From the NCBI GenBank assembly GCA_024752435.1, contig CP103029.1, forward strand, positions 868,001-932,000: DNA of 64,000 bases, read 5' to 3'. The stretch is from Allantophomopsis cytisporea (taxonomy: Eukaryota > Ascomycota > Leotiomycetes > Phacidiales > Phacidiaceae). The first letter of the stretch is position 1. The number at the start of each line of letters is the position of its first letter. Made by a program: the position numbers and the translations under genes. Under the pieces are notes generated by a model. It had not been told where the DNA came from. It searched no databases and saw nothing but the letters and a program-made list of their open reading frames with translations. Of this stretch, positions 13,001-26,250 are shown one piece after another.

Positions 13001-16000
13001 ATGACATAGCTGCTTTGCTCCGCCTTCACCGCTTTCTTTGTTGTCAGCACAGTGTTTCCATTGTGGGTGCTAATGGCTGTGATTTAAAAAATCCATGGCT
13101 GTGTTTCGGTGCTGGTCGATTGTGTTCATTTAAATCGGCTTCGTGACTCTTTTTTTCCTCGAGTTATTTGAGACCCCTCAGCCCGTGCGAGGATTTTCTT
13201 CATCGTTGGTGTAGGTTTGGATGTGGCGGTATGTTCGGCGCAAGAATTCCGCCCAGTCAACTATCGCCATCCGTTGTACATTTTCGGTACTTTGAGAAGT
13301 CATTGTGTAATAAGAGACAACACGAGGTATTTGTAGTGATGGATTCCCTGTCATTTGGTATTGATTTGAAGAAATATATCGCTTTCAGCTCCACTGGTCT
13401 TGACCCTCCTTAAATTATAAAGCTGAAGATTAACAAGTCTGCATCGGCAAGGGTATACCAGAGTGTATAGTGTGGGGAAGAAAAGAAAAAAGTTTGCCAG
13501 TTTTTCCTTTTTTTTCCCCTCCCTTCTTCCTTTTGCTTCTTCTGAGCTTCTTGATTTAAGGCTTTTGCAAGAAATTTGCCTGACCTATGGAAGATCGAGC
13601 GGAGGTGCTTCCACTATCACATAATAGCAAAAGCAACTGTAACAGAACACGAAATTCCATCGAATGACATTGTTGCGTTTACGCGCATCGCTGTACCAGA
13701 AATCCAAGATATTGTTATACTGCAAGCTTCCTTGCGGGGAGGGGAGTTAGAACCTGGGCTCCTTTTACGGTTTTGCGCTCCAGCAAGCTAGTGAAGGTTC
13801 TTGCCAATGTAAACGTTGCACTCTCTATGGTAATTGCAAATGTGAAGCTGGTAATTCTATCTCATATGATCGCCTTTTGGTAAATTGGATTCGTCATGCT
13901 TGAGCAGATTGCCAAGGTTTTCTTCAAATGGCCCTACGTTTTTGACTTTCAATGATAACTATCTCAACTGTATCACAGTTTCCATGTCTTCCAAAAGCAA
14001 TTAAACCATCGTTTTCACATGACCATATCTAGCTTGAATGGGTACTTGAGTTCCCATCAGGCTTGGTGCTTTGACGTCACAAGTATGATATTTCCGTAGA
14101 ACATACACTCCAATGGTGTTAGAATTTTCTAATATGGAGAGATTATGGACTCAAATTAATGGACATATTCATGATTTACGAGTCCACTTGAAACTTTCAC
14201 GTTTTGAACGTGCGTATACTTGGCTAGCAACGGTTTCGTCATCCAAGGTTTGAAATAGCCAACATCACTTGCAATGTGCAGCCAACTCTAACATCAGCTC
14301 ATTCAAATACATCCATGACAGGCACACGTCAAGAAAAGCTATTCTAGTCATCTCTCAAATACGAAAACTTCCAGAATCCACCTACGAAGAATGTCCTTGG
14401 CCCCCATCAAGAAACCATAAGGATCCCACAGAACCTGAGGATGTACTAACCAAGTACCTCTACCACTATAACTGCTCTCCCCCTTTGTACTACCCAACCC
14501 TCACATGTCACTCCGCCGAGACACAGATGTCCCTCCCAGCATGGCATGCATGCTTACTCTTACGATGTCAAAATAAACTATCGTAGATCGCGCCCGTGCA
14601 CTTGCGCTGACTGCTCTACTTTAGCGGATCCGGGCAAACTAAGGTGGGTAGACACGTGGATCTGACTGAAACAAAACTCTCCTAGATTTACACAACCTGG
14701 TCTCTTTTGTTTGAAGCTTTGGAGGTTGTCTCTTGGGGCCGAGTGTTAGAGAATAGGTGACTCAACGTATCTACTGCGTGTTTAACAGGTACCAAACCTT
14801 TCTACAACCCTCATAATGTCTCCATGGCTATCTGCTCATCCCGTCATTCGGGCCTTTTCTTGAGTATTCAATATCCGCATTACCGTAAGAGGTATATGGG
14901 ACATGTTTCAGATTTCTCACTGGAACATTGAGCGGCACTTTCATCGATCTCTGCCTGTTTATTGGCTAGCTGCTGTAAAACACCGAAAAACCTAATAGCG
15001 ATTAAGGGCATGGATAGCCAGATGGATCAGAAACATTGTTACTAAATGTCAAGCTGAAACACTGGTGTTGGAGTATTGGATATAAGCAACTTAGGGGTCC
15101 AGCTTGGTTCCCCTCACTCATCAACATTAGAGGGCACTTGTCACGCGACCCTATAGAGACGGGAATTAGTGATAGTAGACGAACCCCAGTAATTTTGTAT
15201 TCGCGGCTATAGCTACTGTAGATATGACCTCCTTAATCTAATCTCACTTCCCGGCTTTCCGATAATAGCGGCGATCAGAACAAGCAAGTCACATATCGCA
15301 AAAACAAGAAAGTGTCTCACGGCACTTCACTTCCCTGCCTCAATCTTTGCATGTTGCAGTAGATCGCAAGTCTCCTATCCCGTCCAAGTGCCAGCTCAAT
15401 CATAGTGACTTGGTTTTCGAATGTAAAGCGAGTCAAGCAATGTCGTGGATACTTCGGGAAGGCGAGTACTTCTCTTGGTCTCGGCCTGCGCCACACCGTA
15501 TCTGCGAGTCACCCACTCGCGCATATCACCTCTCAAGAGGCTAGAGAGATAGAGGGTGGGGTTATTGAGCCACCAACGATTAGGAACTGGGATGCCACAA
15601 GTGCAGCCCAGCACGAGGATACTTAAGCGGTTGAGAGGTAAGCTCTGCGGAGGGGCCGAGGATGTATATGTTGTGGTGCTGTGGGGTCGATACGGGATGC
15701 ATGCAGAGGCAGAGGGGTAGTTGTTGAAAGGTGCGATGAGTAGTTTGGCAGGTACGTACCCAGCTGATTGATAAGATGAGATACGCTTTGGGAAGGGGTT
15801 GTTGGGAGGATTCTCATGAGATACTTGATGATAGGTACCGTACAGGTAGTTCGAGTACCTGGGCAAGTGGGTGTATAGGACTCCGCCTATCTCCTGCAGC
15901 AGAGCGATAAAAACGCATGTGCAAACTGCATATGAGTGCGTGAGTACGATTTGAGCAAAGTTTGGTAAATGTGACAAGTCAATGTACTTGACCAACCCTG

Positions 16001-16769
16001 CAACGAGGCTGCCTATGCATAGACAGAAACCTAACTTCTATACATATGCGGACTGCGGTAAGCCTTCCCTGCCTCAAACTGTGTCTGCAGGCAGGTACTT
16101 CTTCCTGTCAGCTGCACGATGTGTGGGAACTTAGTGGTAAAGTATCGGTGAGCAGGTGGCTCCGTGGAACTCGCACGTGCGAAAGACATACAGGCGCATA
16201 CAGCTCGCGTAAACGATGGGATGAAAGGCATCAAAGGTGCCTTGCATGGTATGGTATCGCATGGCATGTTGACCATTATTGGATGCGATGGATTGGGATA
16301 GCTGGGTTGGTATTTGACATGTCCGGGGCCATGGTTAGGTACAGGGTTCATCAAGTGCGTTTACGAACGAGCACATTAAATGCGATAGATATGATTGATG
16401 TTTCCGAACGAGAGTTCTTGATTTTTTATGAATATGATTCTGAACACGGTAGAGATAGTGTTCTGATCATCCACAGTGCTCCCATGAAGAGCCCTGCTGG
16501 TGGATTTGTCAATGTCGGGCATATAACATTTGTCAACTAACGTGTGAGTCCCACGAAAACACAAGACAACCAACATAAAGCTTAATCAAAACTTATTCTG
16601 CCTATGACTGCTTTCTGAAATTAGAAACGTTATATGAAGGGGCATGATGAGTGATACAAATCGGAAATTATTGAAGTCAAAAAGATACGAGTATATTTTA
16701 TGGAGAAATTTATTGCGTTCTATTAGCATGATTCGTCGACACTAACTAAGACGTCCTTGGTTTGCCCCC
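10036..16769. other. Long gene-free spacer between regulator and reductase
   Basis: This 6.7 kb lies between the stop of the AflR-type regulator and the stop of the reductase. Many frames are closed, and the open ones (199 codons at 15396-15995 on -, 164 codons at 16046-16540 on +) overlap other frames and match nothing I recognise. Visible repeats are GAGAAC/AAGAAC units at 11451-11487 and a duplicated CCTAGCTGAGAT at 12937-12962. Parts (12.9-13.6 kb) are T-rich on the + strand. It may hold 3' ends, a distant promoter or non-coding RNA, but nothing can be fixed from sequence alone. Confidence 0.5.
11451..11487. repeat. GAGAAC-type hexamer repeat
   Basis: Imperfect purine-rich hexamer repeat (GAGAAC and AAGAAC units) in the spacer downstream of the AflR-type regulator. 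Confidence 0.75.
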
Positions 16770-17680
16770 TTATGCAACGGAACCACCACTAAGCTTGATG
16801 ACTTGCCCTGCAGATGACCGCATTAGTAAGTAGCTCTTGAACGCATCGAAGAAAGAAGAGCAAGAGATTGAAACATACCATTAATCCACTCAGCATCAGG
16901 GCTGACAAGCAGCGCAACAGCCTTTGCAATATCCTCTGGAACACCTACTCTCTGAAGTGGGCAGAACTTTGCAATGCCCGCCTCAATCTTCTCAGCTGGC
17001 CAGTCCTTGTCTGCACCAGGGACGTAATGCCAAGCGTTCTCAGTGAACATATCGGTCTTAACACCTCCAGGAGCGATGGCATTGACAGTGATACCCTTGT
17101 GGCCGCAGTCTACGGAGAAGGATCTCGTGAATCCTTCCACGGCTGCCTTGGAGCCGGCATAGAGCGCGTGGTTTGGAATACCAGACATTGTGGCGGCGAC
17201 AGACGACATGAGGATGATGCGGCCACCGCGCGAGACATGCTTGAGGCCGTTCTGGGCGACGAAGAACTGGGCGCGGCAGTTGAGGTTAAAGATGTAGTCG
17301 AAGTCCTCTGGCGTGACATCCTCCTCGTGCTTGAAGATCTCGGTTCCAGAGTTTGAAATGACAATATCGAGGTGACCAAAGTGTGCCATGGCCTCGTCGA
17401 ACAGCTTTGCCACTTCCTCAGGCTTGGAGACATCGGCTTGCACGGCTATGGCCTTCGCACCCAGCTTCTGGATCTTGGCTACTACTTCTTCGGCCTTGCC
17501 CGCTGACTTTGCGTAGTTGATTACTACCGAGGCTCCCTGTGCGGCCAACTCAAGGGCCATGCCGGCGCCCATGCCGCGACCGGACCCCGTGATCAATGCC
17601 ACTTTGCCAGCAAGGCGTCCAGCTCCCGTGGAAGGAGTGGAGCCATAGGATTGAGGGGCGTCAGTTGCAGAGGGAGACAT
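16770..17680 (-). CDS. BRN2: 1,3,6,8-tetrahydroxynaphthalene reductase (DHN melanin)
   Basis: NADPH-dependent short-chain reductase of 279 residues that converts tetrahydroxynaphthalene to scytalone in DHN melanin synthesis. Exon 1 is 16879-17680 and exon 2 is 16770-16807. The 71-bp intron (GTATGT..CTGCAG) must be removed to restore the family ending NGQVIKLSGG. Visible are the cofactor loop TGSGRGMG (31-38), NSG (110-112) and the catalytic S160, Y174 and K178, spaced as in trihydroxynaphthalene reductase. Stretches such as IPNHALYAGSKAAVEGF, VDCGHKG and the EWINGQVIKL tail resemble tetrahydroxy- rather than trihydroxynaphthalene reductases as I recall them. I chose the ATG at 17680 because the family begins near it. 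An in-frame ATG at 17836 would add 52 residues, but it lies only 17 nt below a TATATAT box. Botrytis BRN2 or Colletotrichum T4HR1 would be the nearest names. Confidence 0.93.
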
Positions 17681-17854
17681 ATCGCTATCTTCTGGGTACT
17701 TTTCAATGGTCTTGTGATGAGCGGGGGACTTGTCGTCAAGTTCGGGTTCGGATTTAGCAGCTGGAGATTGAGTCTGACTCTTAGCGTGAAGATGAAACTT
17801 GAGGAGATCGATATATTTTTGCAGACCACAAAGCATGGTTGAGGTTGAATCAGA

Positions 17855-17864
17855 TATATACTGC
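17855..17864 (-). promoter_or_regulatory. Core promoter box GCAGTATATA of the reductase gene
   Basis: On the - strand GCAGTATATA (extended to TATATAT) stands 17 nt before an in-frame ATG at 17836 and about 175 nt before the conserved start at 17680. The same ten bases precede scytalone dehydratase (30690-30699). It looks like a TATA box. If transcription begins the usual few tens of bases below it, the ATG at 17836 may fall outside the main transcript. Confidence 0.5.
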
Positions 17865-19511
17865 TTGACGGAGCTCGTGGTAGCGTTGCACTACTGGCAT
17901 GACCATCATTATGAAGCCTTTCGAGCTGGTGCTACAAGTGCAAATCCGAATCCCCAACAACAACAACAACATGAGCATGGTTTTGCACTGTACTGACAGT
18001 ATGTGCGTGCAGTACGGTGTAGCATTTCTCCTGCGCTCAGAAGAGTTTGTAGGACTCCGACCGGTAGTCCTTCGGTTTCCACCACGTCCATATGCGATGT
18101 TATGTGGAAATCCCCCTTCCTGACCATGTCATGTCCATATCCGAGAGTCTGCCAATGCAATACCAATAACAGTAATTCCCATCTTCATCCGAACCGGCTT
18201 CTCTCTACATCCACTGATGTTCGGAACACCAGGCTGCGGCTGCATATCACAATCAGAGCATGATGGGATGGGATGATTTTGTCCTGACGGACTTTGATTT
18301 GGTGCAAGGTATTCTTGGGATTTCTCGTAGCTAGTATGAGCCTGAGCCTGAGCATGAGCTCTTCCAATGTGGTGAGAATCCTTTAATTGTGTATGGTAGT
18401 CAATAGGTAAGCCGTACCAACGAGTCCATTCACATAAGAGGCTTAGCTGAATATGGGGGCCGTTATGCTGGTTTCCCCACGGATGTCCGGTTTGGGCATC
18501 TCTAGAAGGGCAAGTCAGGACTCATGGCAATTCGCCATCGCCAATAGCAGCACGCAAGTAGTTCGGAGTGGAGCGTCAGGATACCTATCCAGAGATATGT
18601 ACTTTGAAGTACATGGATTATTTACGGGCCGGCATCCGACGCGCGGTACTGCATGAGAGATGTTGACAGACTGGGGGAGTATGGATATGTATGGATGGTA
18701 AGATGGATTGATATGGTCGTTGGAGAATGAATGGAGTTGGAGTGGATTTGTTCGTCTGGTCTGTGCTTGTCTGCGATGTGCTTGTGCTGTGCTATGGTCT
18801 AAGTCACTCATCCTCCTTATCCTTACCCTTCCCCTTCCCCTTCCTTACCTGACAACAAGACAAACCTCGGTATTCTTCTCGATACCTTACTCATCCATAT
18901 AATAATATCATCATTATCATCATAGCCCTACTTCGCTTTGCTTTACCATAGGTACCTTTTACCCCAGTGATGCACAAAGCTGGTACTGCACCTGCATACA
19001 CGCACAACCTCGGACACGTTTCTCCAACAGAAGGGCTCTTCTCGCTACTGCTAACTTATCATATCCATAGGATGCTCTGACTCGCTTGTATCGCCCCTAT
19101 CACCGGATGAGATACCAACGTGAGCAAAGCAAGCAGATTGCTCAACAGGAAATCAAAGATACAAGGTAGGCTATCTGTGCTAAGAATATCACCGTGTGAT
19201 ACTCATCCAACCCGATTCCCTTCGACCTTCTAAAATCCTCCACTGGACAATCCCACATGACTCCTCCCTCATCATCATCATCATCACTTCCCTCTCCCCA
19301 TACTGACTAGACATCACAGTAAGGTTACCTAGTGCTAGGGTGAGCTTCTCCACACCCTTTCTCCAAGCACAAGTATCTCCCCTGCGCCAAGACACAGCGA
19401 GGCACGATTCCCGATGCTTAGCAGAGCGATATGGGCACTAAGCAACGGTGCTGAGCCAGTGAAGGCCACCAAACGGCAGCCCAACAGGGCCTCAACTCGG
19501 GGCAATTGTGG

Positions 19512-19551
19512 CGCCATCGCCATTGCGATCACCATTGCCATTGCCATCGCC
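19512..19551. repeat. GCCATT hexamer repeat
   Basis: Imperfect GCCATT/GCCATC/ACCATT tandem units in the spacer downstream of the Cmr1-type gene. Confidence 0.75.
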
Positions 19552-20554
19552 ACACTAACTTCCTGCGGGATGATTTGGGAGAAGGTTCGGTTAAGAATAG
19601 CCATGGTGCCACCCGGCCTGATCGATAGATAGGCAAAGCCTTATCTGAACAGCGTGTGAGTTGAGACCGGGCCATGCCACAAAAGCCCACACCGCTGAGA
19701 GGTGTCTTGCCTTTTTTTGCGGCGTAAAGTACATACATTCATTGCCGAGAATCGAAGTACTATGACTCAATGTACATACATCCCTCTACCCTGCTGCATC
19801 ACACAGCAACATACAACCCTGTCACGTGTTCGTCCCATGATGACCCCCGCGAAAGCTTGGCAGGAGATTAAGGCCTTCTTAATTGGGATGCTGAGCGACA
19901 TACAGGCTTGTGAGAGATCTGAGGATGCTGTATCGTAGATAGCGGAGCTGCCAAGGCCGCGAAGTTCCGGGAAGGGGAGTCGCGCGCTATCTGAATCCGA
20001 GCGGAGCATGGATTACAGGGGTTGGCTGTCCAGAGACGACGAGGATGTGGGGGAGGGATAGAGACATGGGGATATTCCCCGAAGGCCTAGACCATCAGAT
20101 GCATTAGAGTAACGTCTGGTTGGATTTCATAAGCCTTCTAATGTGTGAGCTACTTTTGTGTGTTGGTGGGTATTCGTTAATTCATTGCTGCTAATTGCTA
20201 TTCATCTAATCAAGATACTCAATCATTCATGACTCCATGTCCCCAACACAAGATAAGGTACTCCAGGGGAGGATCCTATAATACAATACAACGTTTGTGT
20301 GTTTGACAGATCGCCATGCCTCGAAACTTAGAATAAGGAAATCTTAGAAGACGAGGGATTGAGCCCAACATGAAATTAGGAACCCATATTCCCAACCCAG
20401 CCCATTGCTTGTCACACATGGAAGAAAAAAAAAGAAATTCGTATTCGTTGAAAGTGCATGAAAACAAGGTAAGAGAAAAAATGAAGAGATTTCCGAAAAC
20501 AAAAGAAATCTTGATAGCTGATACTGAGGGTCGAAACCAAGAAAATGTAACACA

Positions 20555-23500
20555 TCACTGCAGCTGTGCAGGCTGGTGGATAGGTTCGGTATTCCAATTA
20601 GTAAACAGAGTCTGCAACTTCCTCTTCAGGCCGTCCGAGATTCGCACAGCGATCCCCTCATCGAAGATGTCAATGCAATGGCAGAGCACCTCATTAGGTT
20701 TGTTCAGGGCCGTGAGCGAGCCATCACGCTTGGTAAGCACTGGGGTACCATCACCGTTCCAGAGGAACCTAGCAACAGCGTTGTTCTCTGGCATGATAGA
20801 ATCGATGGCGATATTAGGGCCATTGTGTTGTTTAGGCTGGGAAGTATCCATTCTGGACATGCTGTCGACCCAGAGGATGAGGGTAGCACGATATATGGCG
20901 GCTGACCACCAGTGTGGGCGGCCTTCCTGTGGCATGGCGCGTATGAGGCGGAAGATTTGTCCGCAGTGGTAAATGGCCTCCTCAGATTGGTAAATGCATC
21001 TTTTGTGGCGAACAGTGAGGTCCCAGTAAGAGCCATCGAAGCCATCCTTTCGAGCTAGACGCTCGATCTCTGGGAAGGATGTCACGGCGTTCAGACTGAT
21101 GAGGTGATACATGACAAGGTTGGCTTGTGTAACGGCGCAGTTGGGCGTTGTCCTAGCGTGGATCATACACAGGTCATACCACTTCTGGAGCAGAGATTGG
21201 ACTTCTTCAAGACGTAGGAGTGTCGACGCTTTGGTGACTGTTCGTGACCGCCGGCGTGAGCTGAGCACATCCGAGAAACAGCTAAGCACTTGGCGTAGAT
21301 GACATAGTAGTGATTGTAAAGGGTGTAAGAGGAGTTTGAGTTCCAAAGGCGACAGTTGGGCTTGGCGCCCCTGAAGGTTATCGTGAAGTAAGTCTTGAAA
21401 CAGATCACATAAGGATTGTGGGTGTGAGGACGCTGGAGATGTCGAGGAAGTGCTGTCAATGCAACCATGGATCTCTTGGTAGATGTTGAGCCATTCTACG
21501 GCATCCTTGGCAAGCCACAGGCGCTCCGCACTAGGCATTGGGGCTTCGATCTCGGTGATCGACAAGATTGGTGCAGTGTCATGGAATAAACCCAGTTCCT
21601 GGTCAACCATGATCCAATTGTATACCAGCCTGTTCTTGTTCTCGAAATTGAGCCATGCTCGCCACTGTAGCTCCGGAGTCGTACAGCCTTGGAATGCTGC
21701 ACGTAATGATCTCTGTGGCTCCAACATGCCGGCATGTTTGAGCATCTGTGATGATAATCAGTCTGCGAAACCCACCATCACTAGGTACCATATACTTACA
21801 GCCAAATACATTCCCCTCTGTCCCATAGCCATATCCATGTGCCACTTATCTCCACTCCATGCAGCAAGGATTGTAAAAAGAAGAGCGCAGCGCAGTACTG
21901 TGGGATCTGCGGAGAGCTCTGGATCTTTCTCAATAATATCGAATAAAGATATGCGGCAGGTTTCGGTCAACCCTGCTGTAAGATAGCGGGCACCAACGGT
22001 GGGGATTGCTGTAGCACCTTGTGCTATCATCAGTAACACCAAAAGGGTCGACGCTTGATTATTGCGCATAAGCTCGTTTGGATCTACAGTGCCACCAGCA
22101 ATCAGGGTGTAGTAGGACGATAGACTGCGAACGTAACTCCGTAAGAAGTATTCCAAGACATTTGAAGGCGGCAGAACGAGGAAATTGAAAGTGTTCATGG
22201 AACTTGACACGGAGCCATTGATACCAGTTCTATGAGTTTCCAATGCCTTGTGCAAGAATGTTTGCGTGATCGCCAGGATCTTGTCGCGTGTCGATGAGGC
22301 TAGAGGTTCTATTTGTACCACAGCATCGTTCTGCTTAGCATCCTCAATATCTGGGCTCAGTGATCTCCATATATCTCCGTGCTTCGAGTTCTGCTCCAGA
22401 CTCTCCAAGTGTATGATTGCAGTTCGTGGACAAGTACTTGAGAACGTAGGTGGATTACACCGTGCGAAAGGCCATGCAGACTCAGCAGCAATAACCACTT
22501 CGAACTCGGGTATCATTGCGCTGGCAGGTTCTTGTGTTCGAGCTCTCTTTGATGGCCGTTCTTGGTCGGCATGTGATTGAAGGCTAGTACTCCTCGAATG
22601 TGGTGAGGACATGGAAGTTCCAGAGGAGGATGCAGAGGTCATGATATCAGATCCAGATGTCACTTCACTGGGCTCCGAGTAGGTCATCGCAGCGATGCTC
22701 GAATGTGCGCCTGGGGTTGAATTGACATACATCTCCATGTCAAGTGGAAAGTCTGGCCATGAGAGCAGATCTTGATAGTTCGATATCGAGTCTGAGAGCT
22801 CACCGTTACCGAGTTGCATAAAGTCGTCAATAACATGGTTAGGTGATAGGTCCAACATATTTGGTCCCAGCATTGTGTCGCCAGGTGAATAAGACTGGCT
22901 CTTGATAGGACTTGGACGACCTCTTGGCAATAAAGCCGGATCAACTGGTATTGAAGCTGGAGATTTGAGGTCCACGGAATTTCGATCTGACCCATGCTTT
23001 TCATCGACGTCCATATAAGTCACATTGGAAAACTGTAGGGGTTGAGAATATGCTGTTGTCGAGGCTGCTGGAGGAGTAGCATTTGGGGGAGATCGATTTG
23101 CTAGCTTTGACGACCGCCGAGCATATCGAGCGGCACAAGGCAAGTTCTTTTCCGCACATCGTGAGCATGGAACTCTCTTGTCACAACCAGTCTTTGCGTT
23201 TGCGCAGCTTAAACAAGCAATTGGCGTTCTGCCACCAACGGGGGCAACATGTCCATTTGGTACGGTCTGCATAGAATCGTTGGCTTCGTGGTAAGTTGAG
23301 TGATGTCTTTGCAGCAGGTCACTATTGGAAAGTCAGTTCGTTTGCGCTCAATATCATGGATTTTCTCAGCTGCAAGATCAAGACTCACCGTCGAGCAAAT
23401 GATAATTGGCAAGAGCTACACCTATGAGGCTTGACGTTGGTGTCTACACACAAGGCAAATTTACAATCAGTCTTGTATTCGACGTACGAACTGTATGAGG

Positions 23501-23583
23501 TGAGGGTACTTACGACTAGGAATATGTCTTTCTAGGTGTTCCTTTCTTGTGAAGCTCTTTCCGCAGTATGCACAGAAGACCAT
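20555..23583 (-). CDS. CMR1: Cmr1/Pig1/Smr1-type melanin regulator (2 C2H2 + Zn2Cys6)
   Basis: Nuclear transcription factor of 945 residues, close to the roughly 980 of Colletotrichum Cmr1. There are four exons: 23514-23583, 23389-23443, 21800-23321 and 20555-21745. Intron lengths are 70, 67 and 54 bp. The first intron splits the codon of H24, so the first finger exists only after splicing. Finger 1 uses C4, C7, H20 and H24; finger 2 uses C32, C35, H48 and H53. The zinc cluster uses C78, C81, C88, C94, C97 and C104. A Ser/Pro-rich linker follows, then a fungal_trans-type middle domain spanning the exon 3/4 junction. The two-C2H2-plus-Zn2Cys6 layout is diagnostic of the Cmr1/Pig1/Smr1 family, which activates melanin genes. 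It sits between the reductase and scytalone dehydratase, and all three are on the same strand. Which paralogue it is (the Smr1 or Ztf class of Botrytis) cannot be told here. Confidence 0.93.
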
Positions 23584-24094
23584 GTCTGCTGTGGGTTCTA
23601 AAATTTCATGGATGCCCTTTGGGAATTTAAGGAAGTGGCTGAAGGGACTTTACGAAGGAATCCAAGGACAAATATAATTATCATAAGCTTTGGCAATGGA
23701 TCAGCGTAAGAGTGTCTTGATGAGATCAGAGAATGGGGAAATGAACCAGCAGATTAGTAGTTAGCTAACTTTTCGAACAAGTACGAAAGATAGAAGGTGA
23801 GATGCACTAAGATAGATAGTCGAGGGACATAGTCGAGGTACTTGAGGAGAGATGTAAACAAAGTACTTTGTACTAGTTCGTGACAGCACGTCTATCAATA
23901 TCACCCAAATGCAGAGAAGGTTTCTAAGCGTTGAGCAGCGTCAAAGAATGCCGTCTGGGGTCACCTTCTCTTCTTCGATTTGAGGCAAGCTTATCACACA
24001 CTTTGGATCGGTTGGTTTAGCCTATGCGGAAGGTGATGCATAGGTCCCCATGTATGTATGGGACGTATAGTTTTCATGTATGCTGTAGGTAGAT

Positions 24095-24117
24095 GTGGTG
24101 GTAGTAGTAGTAGTAGT
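24095..24117. repeat. GTA microsatellite
   Basis: GTGGTG followed by a GTA trinucleotide run of about six units. Looser GTAGTAAGTA copies follow at 24294-24350. Confidence 0.8.
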
Positions 24118-26223
24118 GCTGCCCTTGTCGACCTTGTAGACCCGGTGCAGTGAACTCATACGATGCACGTCCCAGGTGAAGGTCAGCCACCTGGCGTCGA
24201 AGCCTCAAATGAGTTGCAGGGCGGAGGGCGGGTAGAGAAGATACCTTGATACAGACTACAGATGGAGACATAGTGTACTAGACTGGGAGACTGTAAGTAG
24301 CTGTAATAAGTAGTAAGTATGTAGTATGTAGTAAGTAGTCAGTAGTAAGGGACGGGAAAGCATCGATGTACATACATATTGTGGTGGTGAAGTATGGTAA
24401 CATGCCACGCCTTTGGTTTTGGGGGTGGGGCAGCGATAGAGAGGGCCCTTGGTAAGGCGTAGGTGAGGTGAGGTGAGGTTAACTACAAGAGAGTGTAAGA
24501 ATGTCAAGGTGTGAGAATAAGCCCTTTCCCACCAGCCAACCGGCACAACTGTTATTGCTACTTGCTGTATCACGAAACACGAGATTCAGCTCCAGACCCA
24601 GCTCAGGCTCCCAGCACAAACAGCACCACTTCCTTCTTGCACCTCCACCACCTCCACAGGCTCACTTTAATTTCTAATCACCATATCTTGGTCCGTGGTG
24701 CTTGAAATCCTCCTCCTCCACGATAGCGGCGCCATAGGGCCTGGCATAATCGAGATTGTTGTGTGGAGGACAGGGGGGCACTACGTAGGTGGCAGGGGGG
24801 CGAGGCAGAGAAAGAGAGTAGCGAGCGGGAGGCGGAGACGACCTTCAGCTGCTGCTTATTTCCTCTTGTTTTTCTTTTTTTGGCTCAATACGAGGGAGAG
24901 GGATCTCCACCCTTCTTTTCATTATTTTTGATGTGGGAGTTTGAGCGGTGGCATGGATAGAGGATATGCATAAGCTACCTTAGGATATCGTGCTTGTGAA
25001 CGGTCTTTTTTGACCGGGGCTATGGACGAGCCGCCTCTTGGGCATATTGCTTCTATTGTAAGTATCCTTGAAGATCCCTTTCACTTCTGTCCCCTCTCGG
25101 AATTTCTTTAACACACTATACGAATCAGACTACCGGAAGTCGTCTTTTTTGATTTCTGATGGAAGTAATGACGGAAATAATTATGCTAGGATTGTTGAGG
25201 GGGTTTTTCCTTCTTCTTTTTTTCTCGTCCTTCATGGTCGGTCGTTCGGGTAGACCGATGTACTGAAGACAATTGATAGCAAATTAATGGTACCCAGTTT
25301 TCCCTGAAGATATGTCTTTCATGATGCCGCCGTACGACCTCGGCGAGTATTGAAGAAAGAAGGGGGGAAAAACGGATTGGAAACGGGATTCATTGGTGGG
25401 AATGGCAGTAGGTCTGCCTTCTTGGATGAATTTCTATCAAACAGCTGTTGATGGCAATGTTGAAGACCCGAATAGGCTGACAAGCCGAAGATTAAGAGAT
25501 CAGATGGGTGTGAAGGTATTGGATAGCAAGATGCATGGTAGGCAATGGCTTTTACAGTGGTAAAGAAACAGCAGGTAGGTGTATGCAGCGTGGATGAGGA
25601 TGCTTATTGGGAACAAATAGATAATGTGGAGTGACCAGCAGTGGATGACCTAGCAGTGAGATGTACATAAATTACAAAGCCGCAAGTGACCAATAAGTAC
25701 GTAAAAGAGAATTCAGATGCACAAAAGAGATAAGTATGACAGCCCATTCAAATTGGGAGCTATGCAACGAGAAGGCTATCGAGAAGGGGAGTAGGGGAGA
25801 GGAGGAGAAGAAGGAGAAGAAGGAGATGCTGGTAAGTGGAAGTGGGAGTGGAAGAGCTACGGCAACAAGCAGGCAGCACATTATTCCATAGTGAGCAGAG
25901 TGCTCCGTTCCACCCACATTCAATTTGAGTAATAGTCATCTTGTATTGCTCAGCAAGCGAGAACATTCATAGGCAGTGGGAAGAGCTGGGTCCTGCAGAA
26001 TGAATGCAAAGTTCGGCGTTTAAGGGACGTCGGGAGCATGGATCATGATGATCTCAAAAAGCCAACGCCGACAAGCGAGAAGTATTAGCCTTGTTAGTCT
26101 GTTGGTAGAGTATGTCCTAGTCACCAGTGGGACGGTTATTAGCAAAAGAGAGATGGAGAATATAGCCTACCCGTTTGTATAGGGTACCTGAGTCATGAGG
26201 AATGCAAAAGAATAAGGATTAAA

Positions 26224-26250
26224 GATAATCATCATGATAATCATCATGAT
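26224..26250. repeat. Duplicated GATAATCATCAT unit
   Basis: Two perfect head-to-tail copies of a 12-bp unit, GATAATCATCAT, plus a partial third. The unit is self-complementary in part (ATCATGAT), so it could form a small hairpin. Confidence 0.75.

Larger units (their letters stand above)
17681..20554. other. Spacer upstream of the reductase, downstream of the Cmr1-type gene
   Basis: This 2.9 kb contains the reductase promoter (left part, read on the - strand) and the 3' flank of the Cmr1-type regulator (right part). I see no gene in it. Short repeats include CTTCCC units near 18825-18845 and GCCATT/GCCATC units at 19512-19551. The open frames are short and overlapping. Confidence 0.5.

Noticed and set aside
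15396..15995. 199-codon open frame on the - strand
   Set aside because: Longest unassigned frame, but its composition is skewed to Tyr, Ser, Pro and Thr, no domain is recognisable, and an overlapping + frame covers part of it. Probably chance.
16046..16540. 164-codon frame on the + strand
   Set aside because: No domain, no family resemblance, overlaps frames on the other strand. Not supportable as a gene.
17681..17836. N-terminal extension of the reductase from ATG 17836 as the main start
   Set aside because: Lies only 17 nt below a TATA box and precedes the conserved family start by 52 residues. Kept only as a possible isoform.
26080..26150. TGTTGGTAGAGT, like a tRNA D arm
   Set aside because: No B box or acceptor pairing downstream.
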